Shown piece by piece: positions 57,777-64,000 of a stretch of DNA of 64,000 bases (position 1 is the stretch's first letter; every line of letters begins with the position of its first letter). Below the pieces are notes generated by a model. The model searched no databases and was not told the origin of the DNA. It saw nothing but the letters and a program-made list of their open reading frames with translations. The stretch lies in the NCBI RefSeq assembly GCF_013041615.1, contig NZ_JABEPQ010000002.1, positions 682,001-746,000 on the forward strand, read 5' to 3'. The position numbers were made by a program, and so were the translations under genes. Source of the stretch: Knoellia koreensis. GTDB lineage: Bacteria; Actinomycetota; Actinomycetes; Actinomycetales; Dermatophilaceae.

Positions 57777-57808
57777 CTCCTGACGCTAGCGAAATCCAGC
57801 GTCAGGAG
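57777..57808. promoter_or_regulatory. Operator-like inverted repeat before the CGNR regulator
   Basis: CTCCTGACGCT (57777-57787) and AGCGTCAGGAG (57798-57808) form a perfect 11-bp repeat with a 10-bp spacer. Its left end overlaps a plus-strand TATACT hexamer (57773-57778), and its right end lies 5 bp before the GTG start, ideal for repression of the regulator itself and possibly the divergent EamA gene. Confidence 0.7.
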
Positions 57809-57813
57809 TCAAT

Positions 57814-58365
57814 GTGCTTTTTGCCCATGACACGGAGGTGGCGCTTCGTGGTGCCGCGGCGCTGGTCAACACCGCTGCGACGCTGCCCACCGACACCGAC
57901 GACCTCACGACCGTCGCCGAGCTCGACGAGTTCGTGCGCGCGTGGGGCTGGACCGGGTCACACCGGCACACCCGGGCCGAGCTCGACGAGGTGCGCGACC
58001 TGCGCCCCCGGCTGCGCGAGGTGTGGCTCGCCGACGAGGACGAGGCGGTCGGCATCGTCAACGGGTTGCTCGTGGAGGCGGGCGCGCTCCCCCAGCTGGT
58101 CAAGCACGACGAGTGGTCCTGGCACCTGCACGCCACACCGCCGGAGGCGCCGCTGGCCACCCGGATGGCGGTCGAGGCGGCGATGGCGCTGGTCGACGTG
58201 ATCCGCGCCGACGAGCTCGACCGGCTGCGGGTCTGCGCCGCCGACGACTGCGAGGACGTCGTGGTCGACCTGTCCAAGAACCGGTCCAAGCGCTACTGCG
58301 ACGGGACGTGCGGCAACCGAGCCAACGTCGCGGCATACCGCGCCCGCAACCGCCCTCCCACCTGA
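57814..58365 (+). CDS. CGNR zinc-finger / ABATE-domain regulator
   Basis: 183 residues from GTG 57814. The N-terminal about 130 residues are the ABATE stress-sensor-like domain (LRGAAALVNTAATL, RDLRPRLREVW). The C-terminal CGNR zinc finger reads RVCAADDCEDVVVDLSKNRSKRYCDGTCGNRANVAAYRAR, with cysteines of C-x4-C and C-x3-C spacing before GNR. Such proteins are predicted transcription regulators in actinobacteria. The 32-bp inverted repeat directly upstream is a plausible self-operator. The gene converges with prs. Confidence 0.9.
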   Translation: MLFAHDTEVALRGAAALVNTAATLPTDTDDLTTVAELDEFVRAWGWTGSHRHTRAELDEVRDLRPRLREVWLADEDEAVGIVNGLLVEAGALPQLVKHDEWSWHLHATPPEAPLATRMAVEAAMALVDVIRADELDRLRVCAADDCEDVVVDLSKNRSKRYCDGTCGNRANVAAYRARNRPPT

Positions 58366-58367
58366 CC

Positions 58368-58427
58368 CAGCTTTTCCGCGTCATGCGCAAAAGCGAGCTT
58401 CGCTCGGGCTACTAGCCCGAGCGAAGC
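58368..58427. repeat. REP-like element (copy B) and bidirectional terminator
   Basis: Begins with CAGCTTTTCCGCGTCATGCG, identical to 27649-27668, and the next 25 bases stay largely alike. It then forms a perfect 14-bp stem, GCTTCGCTCGGGCT (58397-58410) with its complement (58414-58427) around ACT. It lies between the convergent CGNR and prs genes. Confidence 0.75.
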
Positions 58428-58467
58428 ACAACCTTCCCGAGCGAAGCGCCCAGGCGGTCCGCCGCGG

Positions 58468-59448
58468 TCAGGCGCGGCCGTCGAAGAGGCTCGTCACCGA
58501 GCCGTCCTCGAAGACCTCCTGGATCGCCCGGCTGATCAGCGGCGCGATCGACAGCACCGTCAGCTGGTCGAAGTTCTTGTCGTCGGCGATCGGCAGCGTG
58601 TCGGTGACGATGACCTCCGACGCCTGGCACGCCTTGAGCCGGTCGACGGCCGGGCCGGACAGGATGGCGTGGGTCGCGGCGATGATGACGCCGGCCGCCC
58701 CGTCCTCCATGAGCGCGTCGGCCGCGTGCGTGATGGTGCCGGCGGTGTCGATCATGTCGTCGACCAGGACGCAGATGCGGCCCTCGACCTCACCGACGAC
58801 GCGGTTGGCGACGGTCTCGTTCGGCCGGTTGATGTCGCGGGTCTTGTGGATGAACGCCAGCGGCGCACCACCCAGCCGCTCGGACCACTGCTCGGCCACC
58901 TTGATGCGACCGGCGTCAGGCGAGACGACGGCGAGCTTCTCGTTGCCGTACTTCGCCGCGACGTACTCCGACAGGATCGGCAGCGCCATCAGGTGGTCGA
59001 CCGGGCCGTCGAAGAAGCCCTGGATCTGCGCCGTGTGCAGGTCGACGGCCATGAGCCGGTCGGCGCCGGCGGTCTTGAACAGATCGGCCATGAGCCGCGC
59101 CGAGATCGGCTCGCGGCCGCGGTGCTTCTTGTCCTGGCGCGCGTACCCGTAGAAGGGCAGCACCACCGTGATCCGCTTGGCACTCGCGCGCTTGAGGGCG
59201 TCGATCATGATGAGCTGCTCCATGATCGCCTCGTTGAGCGGCGTCGCGTGGCTCTGGATGACGAACGCGTCCGACCCGCGCACCGACTCCTCGTAGCGCA
59301 CGTAGATCTCGCCGTTGGCGAAGTCGTAGGCACTCGTGGGCACGAGGTCGGTCCCGAGCTCGGCCGCGACCGCCTCGGCGAGGGCCGGGTGCGCGCGCCC
59401 GGAGAAGACCATGAGGTTCTTCTCGGTGGCCTTCTGGATGCCGGTCAC
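58468..59448 (-). CDS. prs: Ribose-phosphate pyrophosphokinase
   Basis: 326 residues from GTG 59448, sharing GTGA with the glmU stop. Motifs include FSGRAHPALAEAVAAELG, FANGEIYVRYEESVRGSDAFVIQS, the flexible-loop DKKHRGREPISARL, the divalent-metal and PRPP loops VDLHTAQIQGFFD and VLVDDMIDTAGTI (PRPP signature). It makes phosphoribosyl pyrophosphate from ribose 5-phosphate and ATP for nucleotide, His and Trp synthesis. glmU-prs coupling is standard in Gram-positive bacteria. Confidence 0.97.
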   Translation of the reverse strand: MTGIQKATEKNLMVFSGRAHPALAEAVAAELGTDLVPTSAYDFANGEIYVRYEESVRGSDAFVIQSHATPLNEAIMEQLIMIDALKRASAKRITVVLPFYGYARQDKKHRGREPISARLMADLFKTAGADRLMAVDLHTAQIQGFFDGPVDHLMALPILSEYVAAKYGNEKLAVVSPDAGRIKVAEQWSERLGGAPLAFIHKTRDINRPNETVANRVVGEVEGRICVLVDDMIDTAGTITHAADALMEDGAAGVIIAATHAILSGPAVDRLKACQASEVIVTDTLPIADDKNFDQLTVLSIAPLISRAIQEVFEDGSVTSLFDGRA

Positions 59449-60974
59449 GCGTTCGCCTGCCCTTCGCTCGTGGCGTTGTCGGTATGCCGCGTGCTCGCCT
59501 CCGCGTCGCCAGTCGCCTTGTCTCCCAACGACTTTGCGGCGCTCGCTTCCTGCGCGGCGGCGTGCGTCTTGGTGCCCGCACGGGCGCGCTCGACCCAGCC
59601 GTCGATGTTGCGCTGGCGGCCGCGGGCAACGGCGATCTGGCCCGGCTCGACGCCGTCGGTGACGGCTGAGCCCGCGCCGACGTAGGCGCCGTCGGCGATG
59701 TCCACTGGCGCGACGAGGACGCTGTTGGACCCGACGAACGAGTGCTTGCCGACCGTGGTGTGGTGCTTCTTCACGCCGTCGTAGTTGGCGAAGATGGTGC
59801 CGGCCCCGATGTTGGCGCCGGCCCCGATGGTGACGTCCCCGGCATACGTCAGGTGTGGCACCTTGGCACCCTCACCGATGGTGGCGTTCTTCGTCTCGAC
59901 GAACCCGCCGATCTTGCCGCCCGCCCCGAGGACGGTGCCGGGGCGCAGGTAGGAGAACGGTCCGACGGTGGCGTCGGGGCCGATCTCGGCGAGCAGGGCC
60001 TCGGTGCGCTTGACCTCGGCGCCGTCGCCGACCTCGGTGTCGGTGAGGGTGGTGTCGGGGCCGATGGTGGTGCGCTCGCCGATCGTGGTGGCGCCGAGGA
60101 GCTGGGTGTTCGGCAGGACCGTCGAGTCGCGGCCGATGGTGACGTCGACGTCGACCCACGTGGTCTCGGGGTCCACGATGGTGACGCCCTCACGCATCCA
60201 GCGCTCGGCGGTGCGGCGGTTGAGCTCGCGCCCGAGGCGGGCGAGCTGGACCCGGTCGTTGACGCCCTCGGTCTGCCAGAGGTCGGCGATGAGGTGGGCG
60301 CTGACGCGGCCGCCGTCGTCGCGGGCGTGGCCGAGGACGTCGGTGAGGTACTTCTCGCCCTGGGCGTTGTCGGTGCCGACCTTGGCGAGGTTGTCGCGCA
60401 GGGTCTGGGCATCGAATGCGTAGATGCCCGAGTTGATCTCGGTGATCGCGAGCTGGTCGGGGGTGGCGTCCTTCTGCTCGACGATGCCGCTGACCGAGCC
60501 GTCGGCGTCGCGCAGGACGCGTCCGTAGCCGGTCGGGTCGTCGAGGTGGGCCGTGATGACGGTGACGGCCGACTCCGTGGACTGGTGCTCGTCGACGAGC
60601 GAGCGCAGGGTGTCGGCGGTGAGCAGGGGCACGTCGCCGTAGGTGACCAGGACGGTGCCCGTGAGGTCGCCGGGGAGGACGTCGAGCGCGCACTCGGTCG
60701 CGCGGCCCGTGCCCTTCACGTCGTCCTGGTCGGCGATGACGGCGTCCGGGTCGAACTCGCTGATGTGGGCGGCGACGAGGTCCCGCTCGTGGCGCACGAC
60801 CACGGCGAGGTGCTGCGGCGCCAGCCCGCGGGCGGCGGCGATGGCGTGCCCCACGAGGGTGCGTCCGCCGATGCGGTGCAGGACCTTGGGAGTGGCTGAC
60901 TTCATCCGGGTGCCCTCACCAGCTGCGAGGACGATGACGGCGGCGACGGCGGTGCCGGCCGGGGTGGTGCTCAC
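59445..60974 (-). CDS. glmU: Bifunctional UDP-N-acetylglucosamine pyrophosphorylase / glucosamine-1-phosphate acetyltransferase
   Basis: 509 residues from GTG 60974. Residues 1-240 are the uridylyltransferase domain (VIVLAAGEGTRMKSATPKVLHRIGGRTLVGHAI; VLVTYGDVPLL; GYGRVLRDADG). About 260-470 is the left-handed beta-helix acetyltransferase domain (hexapeptide repeats; YLRPGTVLGAGGKIGGFVETKNATIGEGAKVPHLTYAGDVTIG in outline). A 40-residue Ala/Thr/Glu-rich tail follows. It makes UDP-GlcNAc for peptidoglycan and surface polysaccharides, so it also supplies the nearby cluster in principle. Confidence 0.97.
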   Translation of the reverse strand: MSTTPAGTAVAAVIVLAAGEGTRMKSATPKVLHRIGGRTLVGHAIAAARGLAPQHLAVVVRHERDLVAAHISEFDPDAVIADQDDVKGTGRATECALDVLPGDLTGTVLVTYGDVPLLTADTLRSLVDEHQSTESAVTVITAHLDDPTGYGRVLRDADGSVSGIVEQKDATPDQLAITEINSGIYAFDAQTLRDNLAKVGTDNAQGEKYLTDVLGHARDDGGRVSAHLIADLWQTEGVNDRVQLARLGRELNRRTAERWMREGVTIVDPETTWVDVDVTIGRDSTVLPNTQLLGATTIGERTTIGPDTTLTDTEVGDGAEVKRTEALLAEIGPDATVGPFSYLRPGTVLGAGGKIGGFVETKNATIGEGAKVPHLTYAGDVTIGAGANIGAGTIFANYDGVKKHHTTVGKHSFVGSNSVLVAPVDIADGAYVGAGSAVTDGVEPGQIAVARGRQRNIDGWVERARAGTKTHAAAQEASAAKSLGDKATGDAEASTRHTDNATSEGQANA

Positions 60975-61088
60975 GCGCGGACGCTCCAGTGGGTCGGGGG
61001 CGGCGGTCGGCTCATGCTACCCGCCGGTCGGTATGCCGCTCGCCCGGCTGCTCCTGCGCCCGAAGGCGAGTCGGGACGTCAGGCCGGC

Positions 61089-61129
61089 CACGCGGCATAC
61101 CTGCCCATTTTGACCTGGTATGCCGCGTG
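61089..61129. terminator. Hairpin from a second inverted pair of the dispersed octamer
   Basis: CACGCGGCATACC (61089-61101) and GGTATGCCGCGTG (61117-61129) are exact complements around a 15-nt AT-richer loop. It lies between the FAD monooxygenase stop (61165) and the start of glmU (60974), both on the minus strand, so it probably ends the monooxygenase transcript. A third octamer copy is near 61022. Confidence 0.7.
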
Positions 61130-61164
61130 CCTGGGTGGGGAGCGCGGGCTCGCTGCCCGTCCGG

Positions 61165-62352
61165 TCAAGTGCGCGAGCCCGAGTCGGGCACGCCCTCGTA
61201 GTCGGGCATGTCTGGGCCACCCACCGCGCGCTCGATCAGGGCGGTGAAGGCTTGCATGTCGGGCTCCGGACCGGGCGCAGCTTCCGGGTCGGCCGTGAGC
61301 ATCTCCACGTGCATCCGGCCGATCTCCTGGTTGGCCTCGACGTAGTCGGTCATCCGCTGTTGGTAGCCGGCGAACCCGGCTGCGGGGTCCCAGCCGGTGG
61401 CCGCGAGCTCCCCGGCCAGGAGGTAGGCGCCCACCAGGGCCAGCCCGGTGCCCGCCCCGGACATCGGTGAGGCGCTGAACGCCGCGTCGCCGAGCAGTGC
61501 GACGCGACCGTGGTGCCAACGGTCCATCACCACCTGGGCGACCTGGTCGAGGTAGAAGTCCGGGGTGTTGTCGAGGTGGCTGAGGATGCGCTCCGTCTCC
61601 CACCCGAACCCGGCCATCTGCTCGCGCAGGAGGCGCTTCTGGGCATCGACGTCGCGGTAGTCGATGTCGAAGGTCGGCGAGGGGAAGGAGAGCATGGCAA
61701 TCGCCCGGGTCGCGTCGGGGACGGGCCGCAGGCCGGCGGAGCGTCCTGCCTGCTGGAAGTCGAACATCCAGCCGTCCAGCCCGAACTCGTTTGGCACCGT
61801 GTAGAAGGCGAGGACGAGTCCGAGGTGCCGGACGAACCGCTCGCGCGGCCCGAAGACCATCGTCCGCAACGGCGAGTGCAGCCCGTCGGCGCCGATCACC
61901 AGGTCGAAGCGCCTCCGGTCGCCGCTCGCGAAGCCGACGTCGACCCCGCCCGTGTCCTGGGTGAGCTCGGCGATGCGGTCGCCGAAGACGTACTCGGCGC
62001 TGTCCTTCGTGGCGTCGTACAGCACCCGGGCGAGGTCGCCGCGCAGGATCTCGATCTCGGAGATGTACCCGTCGCCACCGTCGTCCTCCGCGCGGAATGT
62101 CTCGAGCACGTTGCCGGCCTCGTCCACCCGGTAGGCGCCCGCGGTGTTGGTGCAGGCGGCCCGGACCTCGGCGTCGAGGCCCATCCGCCGAATGACTTCC
62201 TTGGCCACGCCGCGAGCGTCCACGGCCTGCCCACCCGGACGCAGCGCGGGAGCCTGTTCGACCACGGTCACCTCGGCACCCCGCCTCGCAAGCCAGTGGG
62301 CCAGGGCCGGACCCGCGATACCGGCTCCCGTGACCAACACCTTGACGCTCAT
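61165..62352 (-). CDS. FAD-dependent monooxygenase (PHBH fold, TetX/aromatic hydroxylase-like)
   Basis: 395 residues from ATG 62352 (GAGGAGACAG upstream). FAD GxGxxG is VLVTGAGIAGPALAHWLARRGAEVTVVEQA. The DG motif is LVIGADGLHSPLR (about residue 155). The second FAD motif is GRVALLGDAAFSASPMSGAGTGLALVGAYLLAGEL (about 285). This is the group A flavin monooxygenase class that hydroxylates aromatics or, in TetX-like members, inactivates tetracyclines or rifamycins. The substrate cannot be inferred. It stands alone beside a low-coding region. Confidence 0.9.
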   Translation of the reverse strand: MSVKVLVTGAGIAGPALAHWLARRGAEVTVVEQAPALRPGGQAVDARGVAKEVIRRMGLDAEVRAACTNTAGAYRVDEAGNVLETFRAEDDGGDGYISEIEILRGDLARVLYDATKDSAEYVFGDRIAELTQDTGGVDVGFASGDRRRFDLVIGADGLHSPLRTMVFGPRERFVRHLGLVLAFYTVPNEFGLDGWMFDFQQAGRSAGLRPVPDATRAIAMLSFPSPTFDIDYRDVDAQKRLLREQMAGFGWETERILSHLDNTPDFYLDQVAQVVMDRWHHGRVALLGDAAFSASPMSGAGTGLALVGAYLLAGELAATGWDPAAGFAGYQQRMTDYVEANQEIGRMHVEMLTADPEAAPGPEPDMQAFTALIERAVGGPDMPDYEGVPDSGSRT

Positions 62353-62911
62353 GACTGTCTCCTCTTGGTCCGTTGACTTTCTGAGGTGACTGACCCCCGG
62401 TGCAGGCGCTTCTCATCGGTCGCGGTTCGTGACGGCTTCGGCGTCCTGAGGCGCACCACGCTTCAGCCTCGAAGGTTGGCGGTCGAAGTGCGGATGCTCG
62501 AATCCACCAGACGCTGCACCGCGCGTTTCGCTTCTCAAACGACAGCAGCAAGGTCGTGCGCAGGACGATGCAACAGGTCTTCAGGTTCCGCGATTCGGCG
62601 GCGCATCCCTCGTCGGCCTTCGTGGAGCCGGTTGGCCATCCAGTTTTCCGAACAGGGATGGAGCCACGGTTTGTGATTTTCCGTGTGGAGAATGCAAACA
62701 CGGCCTACCGGTTCGCTCACGACGTCATCAATCACTGCCTCCGCCATCCAAGGTCGCTTGGCAATGAATTCGCGGAGTGGTGCGCTGGCATGCTGGACCT
62801 TGTTGCCAAGACCGTTCCAGCGCCGTCGCAAGAAGGTCCGGCTTAACACCTTGGCCGGGTGGGGTGGCAAGTGGCACTGCGCGACGCGCTGATCGCGGCA
62901 GATCCGGGCAA
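62353..62911. other. 559-bp stretch without a convincing gene
   Basis: Visibly less GC-rich than most of the window. Short open frames exist on both strands (for example plus 62556-62846, minus 62535 upward) but show no known domain, no good ribosome-binding site and no third-position GC bias, so I do not call them. The first about 50 bp on the right of the FAD gene hold its binding site and promoter. No dispersed octamer, tRNA or clear attachment site was recognised. Confidence 0.5.
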
Positions 62912-63925
62912 TCACGGCTCGGCGCGTACCGTTGCCCACCAAACTCTGCCGTCGCCTGCGAGGCCGATCCGCGATTGCCAGGTCAGGGCCTGCATTCCCT
63001 CGGTGTCTACCTCGATGAGCACTACTTGCACGAACCGATGTGCGTTGGCCCTGGTCCATAGGGGCTGCGGAAGCTCGCCCAGCGAGAACCTGGCCTCCGG
63101 ATACCCGTCGACGGGATCGATCACCAGCCAGGAATCGCTCGCGGCATCGCGAACGTCGATCCCTTCGGGAGTTGGGCCGAGCGGGAGCGGCACACGACCT
63201 GCCGCAGATCGCAGTCCGACGACTGGTGCCCACTCATCGAGTGATGATCCATTCGCCAGCGCGTCGAGGGCGGCCGCGTCGATTCCAATCATCACTGCTG
63301 GATCGTGGTGGTCGTGGAGCAGGCCGAACTTGAAGGTTTGTGGCCCCGCGATTCCGATGCGGCGCTCGATGGGAGAGCTAGCGGCGTAGTGCAAGTCGAG
63401 CCGGCCATCGGAGCCTGTTCGCCACCGCGACCGCGCTTCTTGCTCGATGGGGACCCGGAACACCGGTGGCCTGCTCAAGCTGTCCTGTGGCATCTCTGGC
63501 CAGCATTCGAGCCGGTGGAGGACGTCCTCGGCTGCCATGTCTAGGACCGTGACGAAAAGCCGTTCCATGGCTGAGTCGCCGCGGTTGAAGCTCCACCTCT
63601 GGTTGAGGTCCATGGCAGTCAGGCCGGGATCGCGAACAACGTCGTGCCAGGTGCTGGATCCGATAGCCACCTGCAGCTGGTCGGCTTTGACCCCAGCGAG
63701 GGTCGGCGACGACGCCAAATGGTCGTGCGTGGTGAACCCAATCGCGACGTGGAAGTCGAGGTCGTGGGTTTGGATGGCGCCGCGGCCGCTGATCTGGATC
63801 ACAGCCACGCCCCTATCGGAGACGGACCGGAACGTCCCGCTGCTCCGCTTGAATCCATGCCTGCGCAACACGGGTGCAGCGATATCTCTCACCATGAGCG
63901 CCAAGGGCTTCACGCCGCCGAGCAT
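62912..63925 (-). CDS. DUF4304-like protein, start uncertain (frame open to window edge)
   Basis: 337 residues if begun at ATG 63925. However, the frame has no stop between 63925 and 64000, so the true start may lie outside the window. An internal ATG at 63895, before VRDIAAPVLRRHGFKRSSGTF, is another candidate. That stretch (RDIAxPxLRxxGFKRSGxTFRR type) is the DUF4304 signature near the N-terminus, followed by ISGRGAIQTHDLDFHVAIGF. The rest (RRIGIAGPQTFKFGLLHDHHDP; DSWLVIDPVDGYPEARFSLGELPQPLW) is unassigned. The function is unknown; relatives are often in variable regions. Codon usage is less GC-biased than its neighbours, suggesting transfer. Confidence 0.65.
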   Translation of the reverse strand: MLGGVKPLALMVRDIAAPVLRRHGFKRSSGTFRSVSDRGVAVIQISGRGAIQTHDLDFHVAIGFTTHDHLASSPTLAGVKADQLQVAIGSSTWHDVVRDPGLTAMDLNQRWSFNRGDSAMERLFVTVLDMAAEDVLHRLECWPEMPQDSLSRPPVFRVPIEQEARSRWRTGSDGRLDLHYAASSPIERRIGIAGPQTFKFGLLHDHHDPAVMIGIDAAALDALANGSSLDEWAPVVGLRSAAGRVPLPLGPTPEGIDVRDAASDSWLVIDPVDGYPEARFSLGELPQPLWTRANAHRFVQVVLIEVDTEGMQALTWQSRIGLAGDGRVWWATVRAEP

Positions 63926-64000
63926 CGCATGCAGAGCTCGACGTGTCAGGGCCTCGCGGTCGGAACTATCGCCGTCACGCGCACTCCGAGCAGCGATGGC

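Noticed and set aside
61165-62352. Specific call as tetracycline- or rifampicin-inactivating monooxygenase
   Set aside because: Only general group A flavin monooxygenase motifs are visible; nothing in sequence or neighbours supports drug specificity.
62556-62846. Short plus-strand ORF in the low-coding region
   Set aside because: No ribosome-binding site, no known domain and no codon bias; kept as non-coding.

Overview
The window is very GC-rich, almost wholly coding actinobacterial chromosome. GTG starts, leaderless-looking promoters and 4-bp ATGA/GTGA gene overlaps are common. Gene content (glmU-prs-rplY-pth, mfd-SurA-like-mazG-eno-FtsB-DUF501-ppx, paired clpP, BVMO/SDR/TetR, PadR/HAAS) fits Micrococcales, and I would guess the Intrasporangiaceae (Janibacter/Knoellia/Terrabacter type). 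That family guess is inference, not proof. No prophage, insertion sequence, rRNA or CRISPR array was seen.

Layout. 1-9.5 kb: a GlmL-like protein running off the left edge, metB, a MOSC protein and a double-GNAT protein (one leftward operon), msrA, a secreted lamin-tail protein, a GNAT, a DUF1992/universal-stress/MFS operon and a cobalamin-binding-like protein. 9.5-17.9 kb: cystathionine beta-synthase, a ClgR/PopR-like regulator facing two clpP genes, an SGNH hydrolase, a thiolase, a DUF559 protein bounded by two identical 42-bp hairpins, a small hypothetical, a Bax-inhibitor-1/YccA protein and a tRNA with a UAA anticodon. 17.9-24 kb: a PadR/HAAS pair, an SDR-BVMO operon divergent from its TetR regulator, and an orphan Mce protein. 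24-35.2 kb: the conserved block mfd, SurA-like lipoprotein, mazG, (psuK-psuG), eno, FtsB-like, DUF501, ppx, all leftward.

35.2-54.8 kb is a surface-polysaccharide cluster. It has a WbaP-like initiating transferase, four glycosyltransferase genes (one a GT2-GT4 fusion), a Wzx flippase, a Wzy-like polymerase, a Wzz/BY-kinase, a CDP-alcohol phosphotransferase, a TagD-like cytidylyltransferase and two large secreted proteins (beta-helix; propeller-LamG-PKD). Together they could build, flip, polymerise and length-control an exopolysaccharide, possibly one carrying a phospho-alcohol group. The cluster sits between pth and mfd, which in relatives belong to one core neighbourhood, so it looks like an insertion. 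55-61 kb resumes core genes (pth, rplY, prs, glmU) plus an EamA transporter and a CGNR regulator. 61-64 kb holds an FAD monooxygenase, about 560 bp without a convincing gene, and a DUF4304-like protein whose frame is open to the right edge.

The most striking non-gene signal is a dispersed octamer, GTATGCCG/CGGCATAC, found about 70 times by eye in both orientations, inside genes (forcing rare TAT or GCA codons) and between them. Twice it forms inverted pairs that make hairpins. The density, lack of orientation bias and hairpin pairs resemble DNA-uptake sequences of Neisseria or Pasteurellaceae. The intergenic regions also carry several long palindromes, a 3 x 33-bp tandem repeat, twin 19-bp operator-like palindromes and a two-copy REP-like element.
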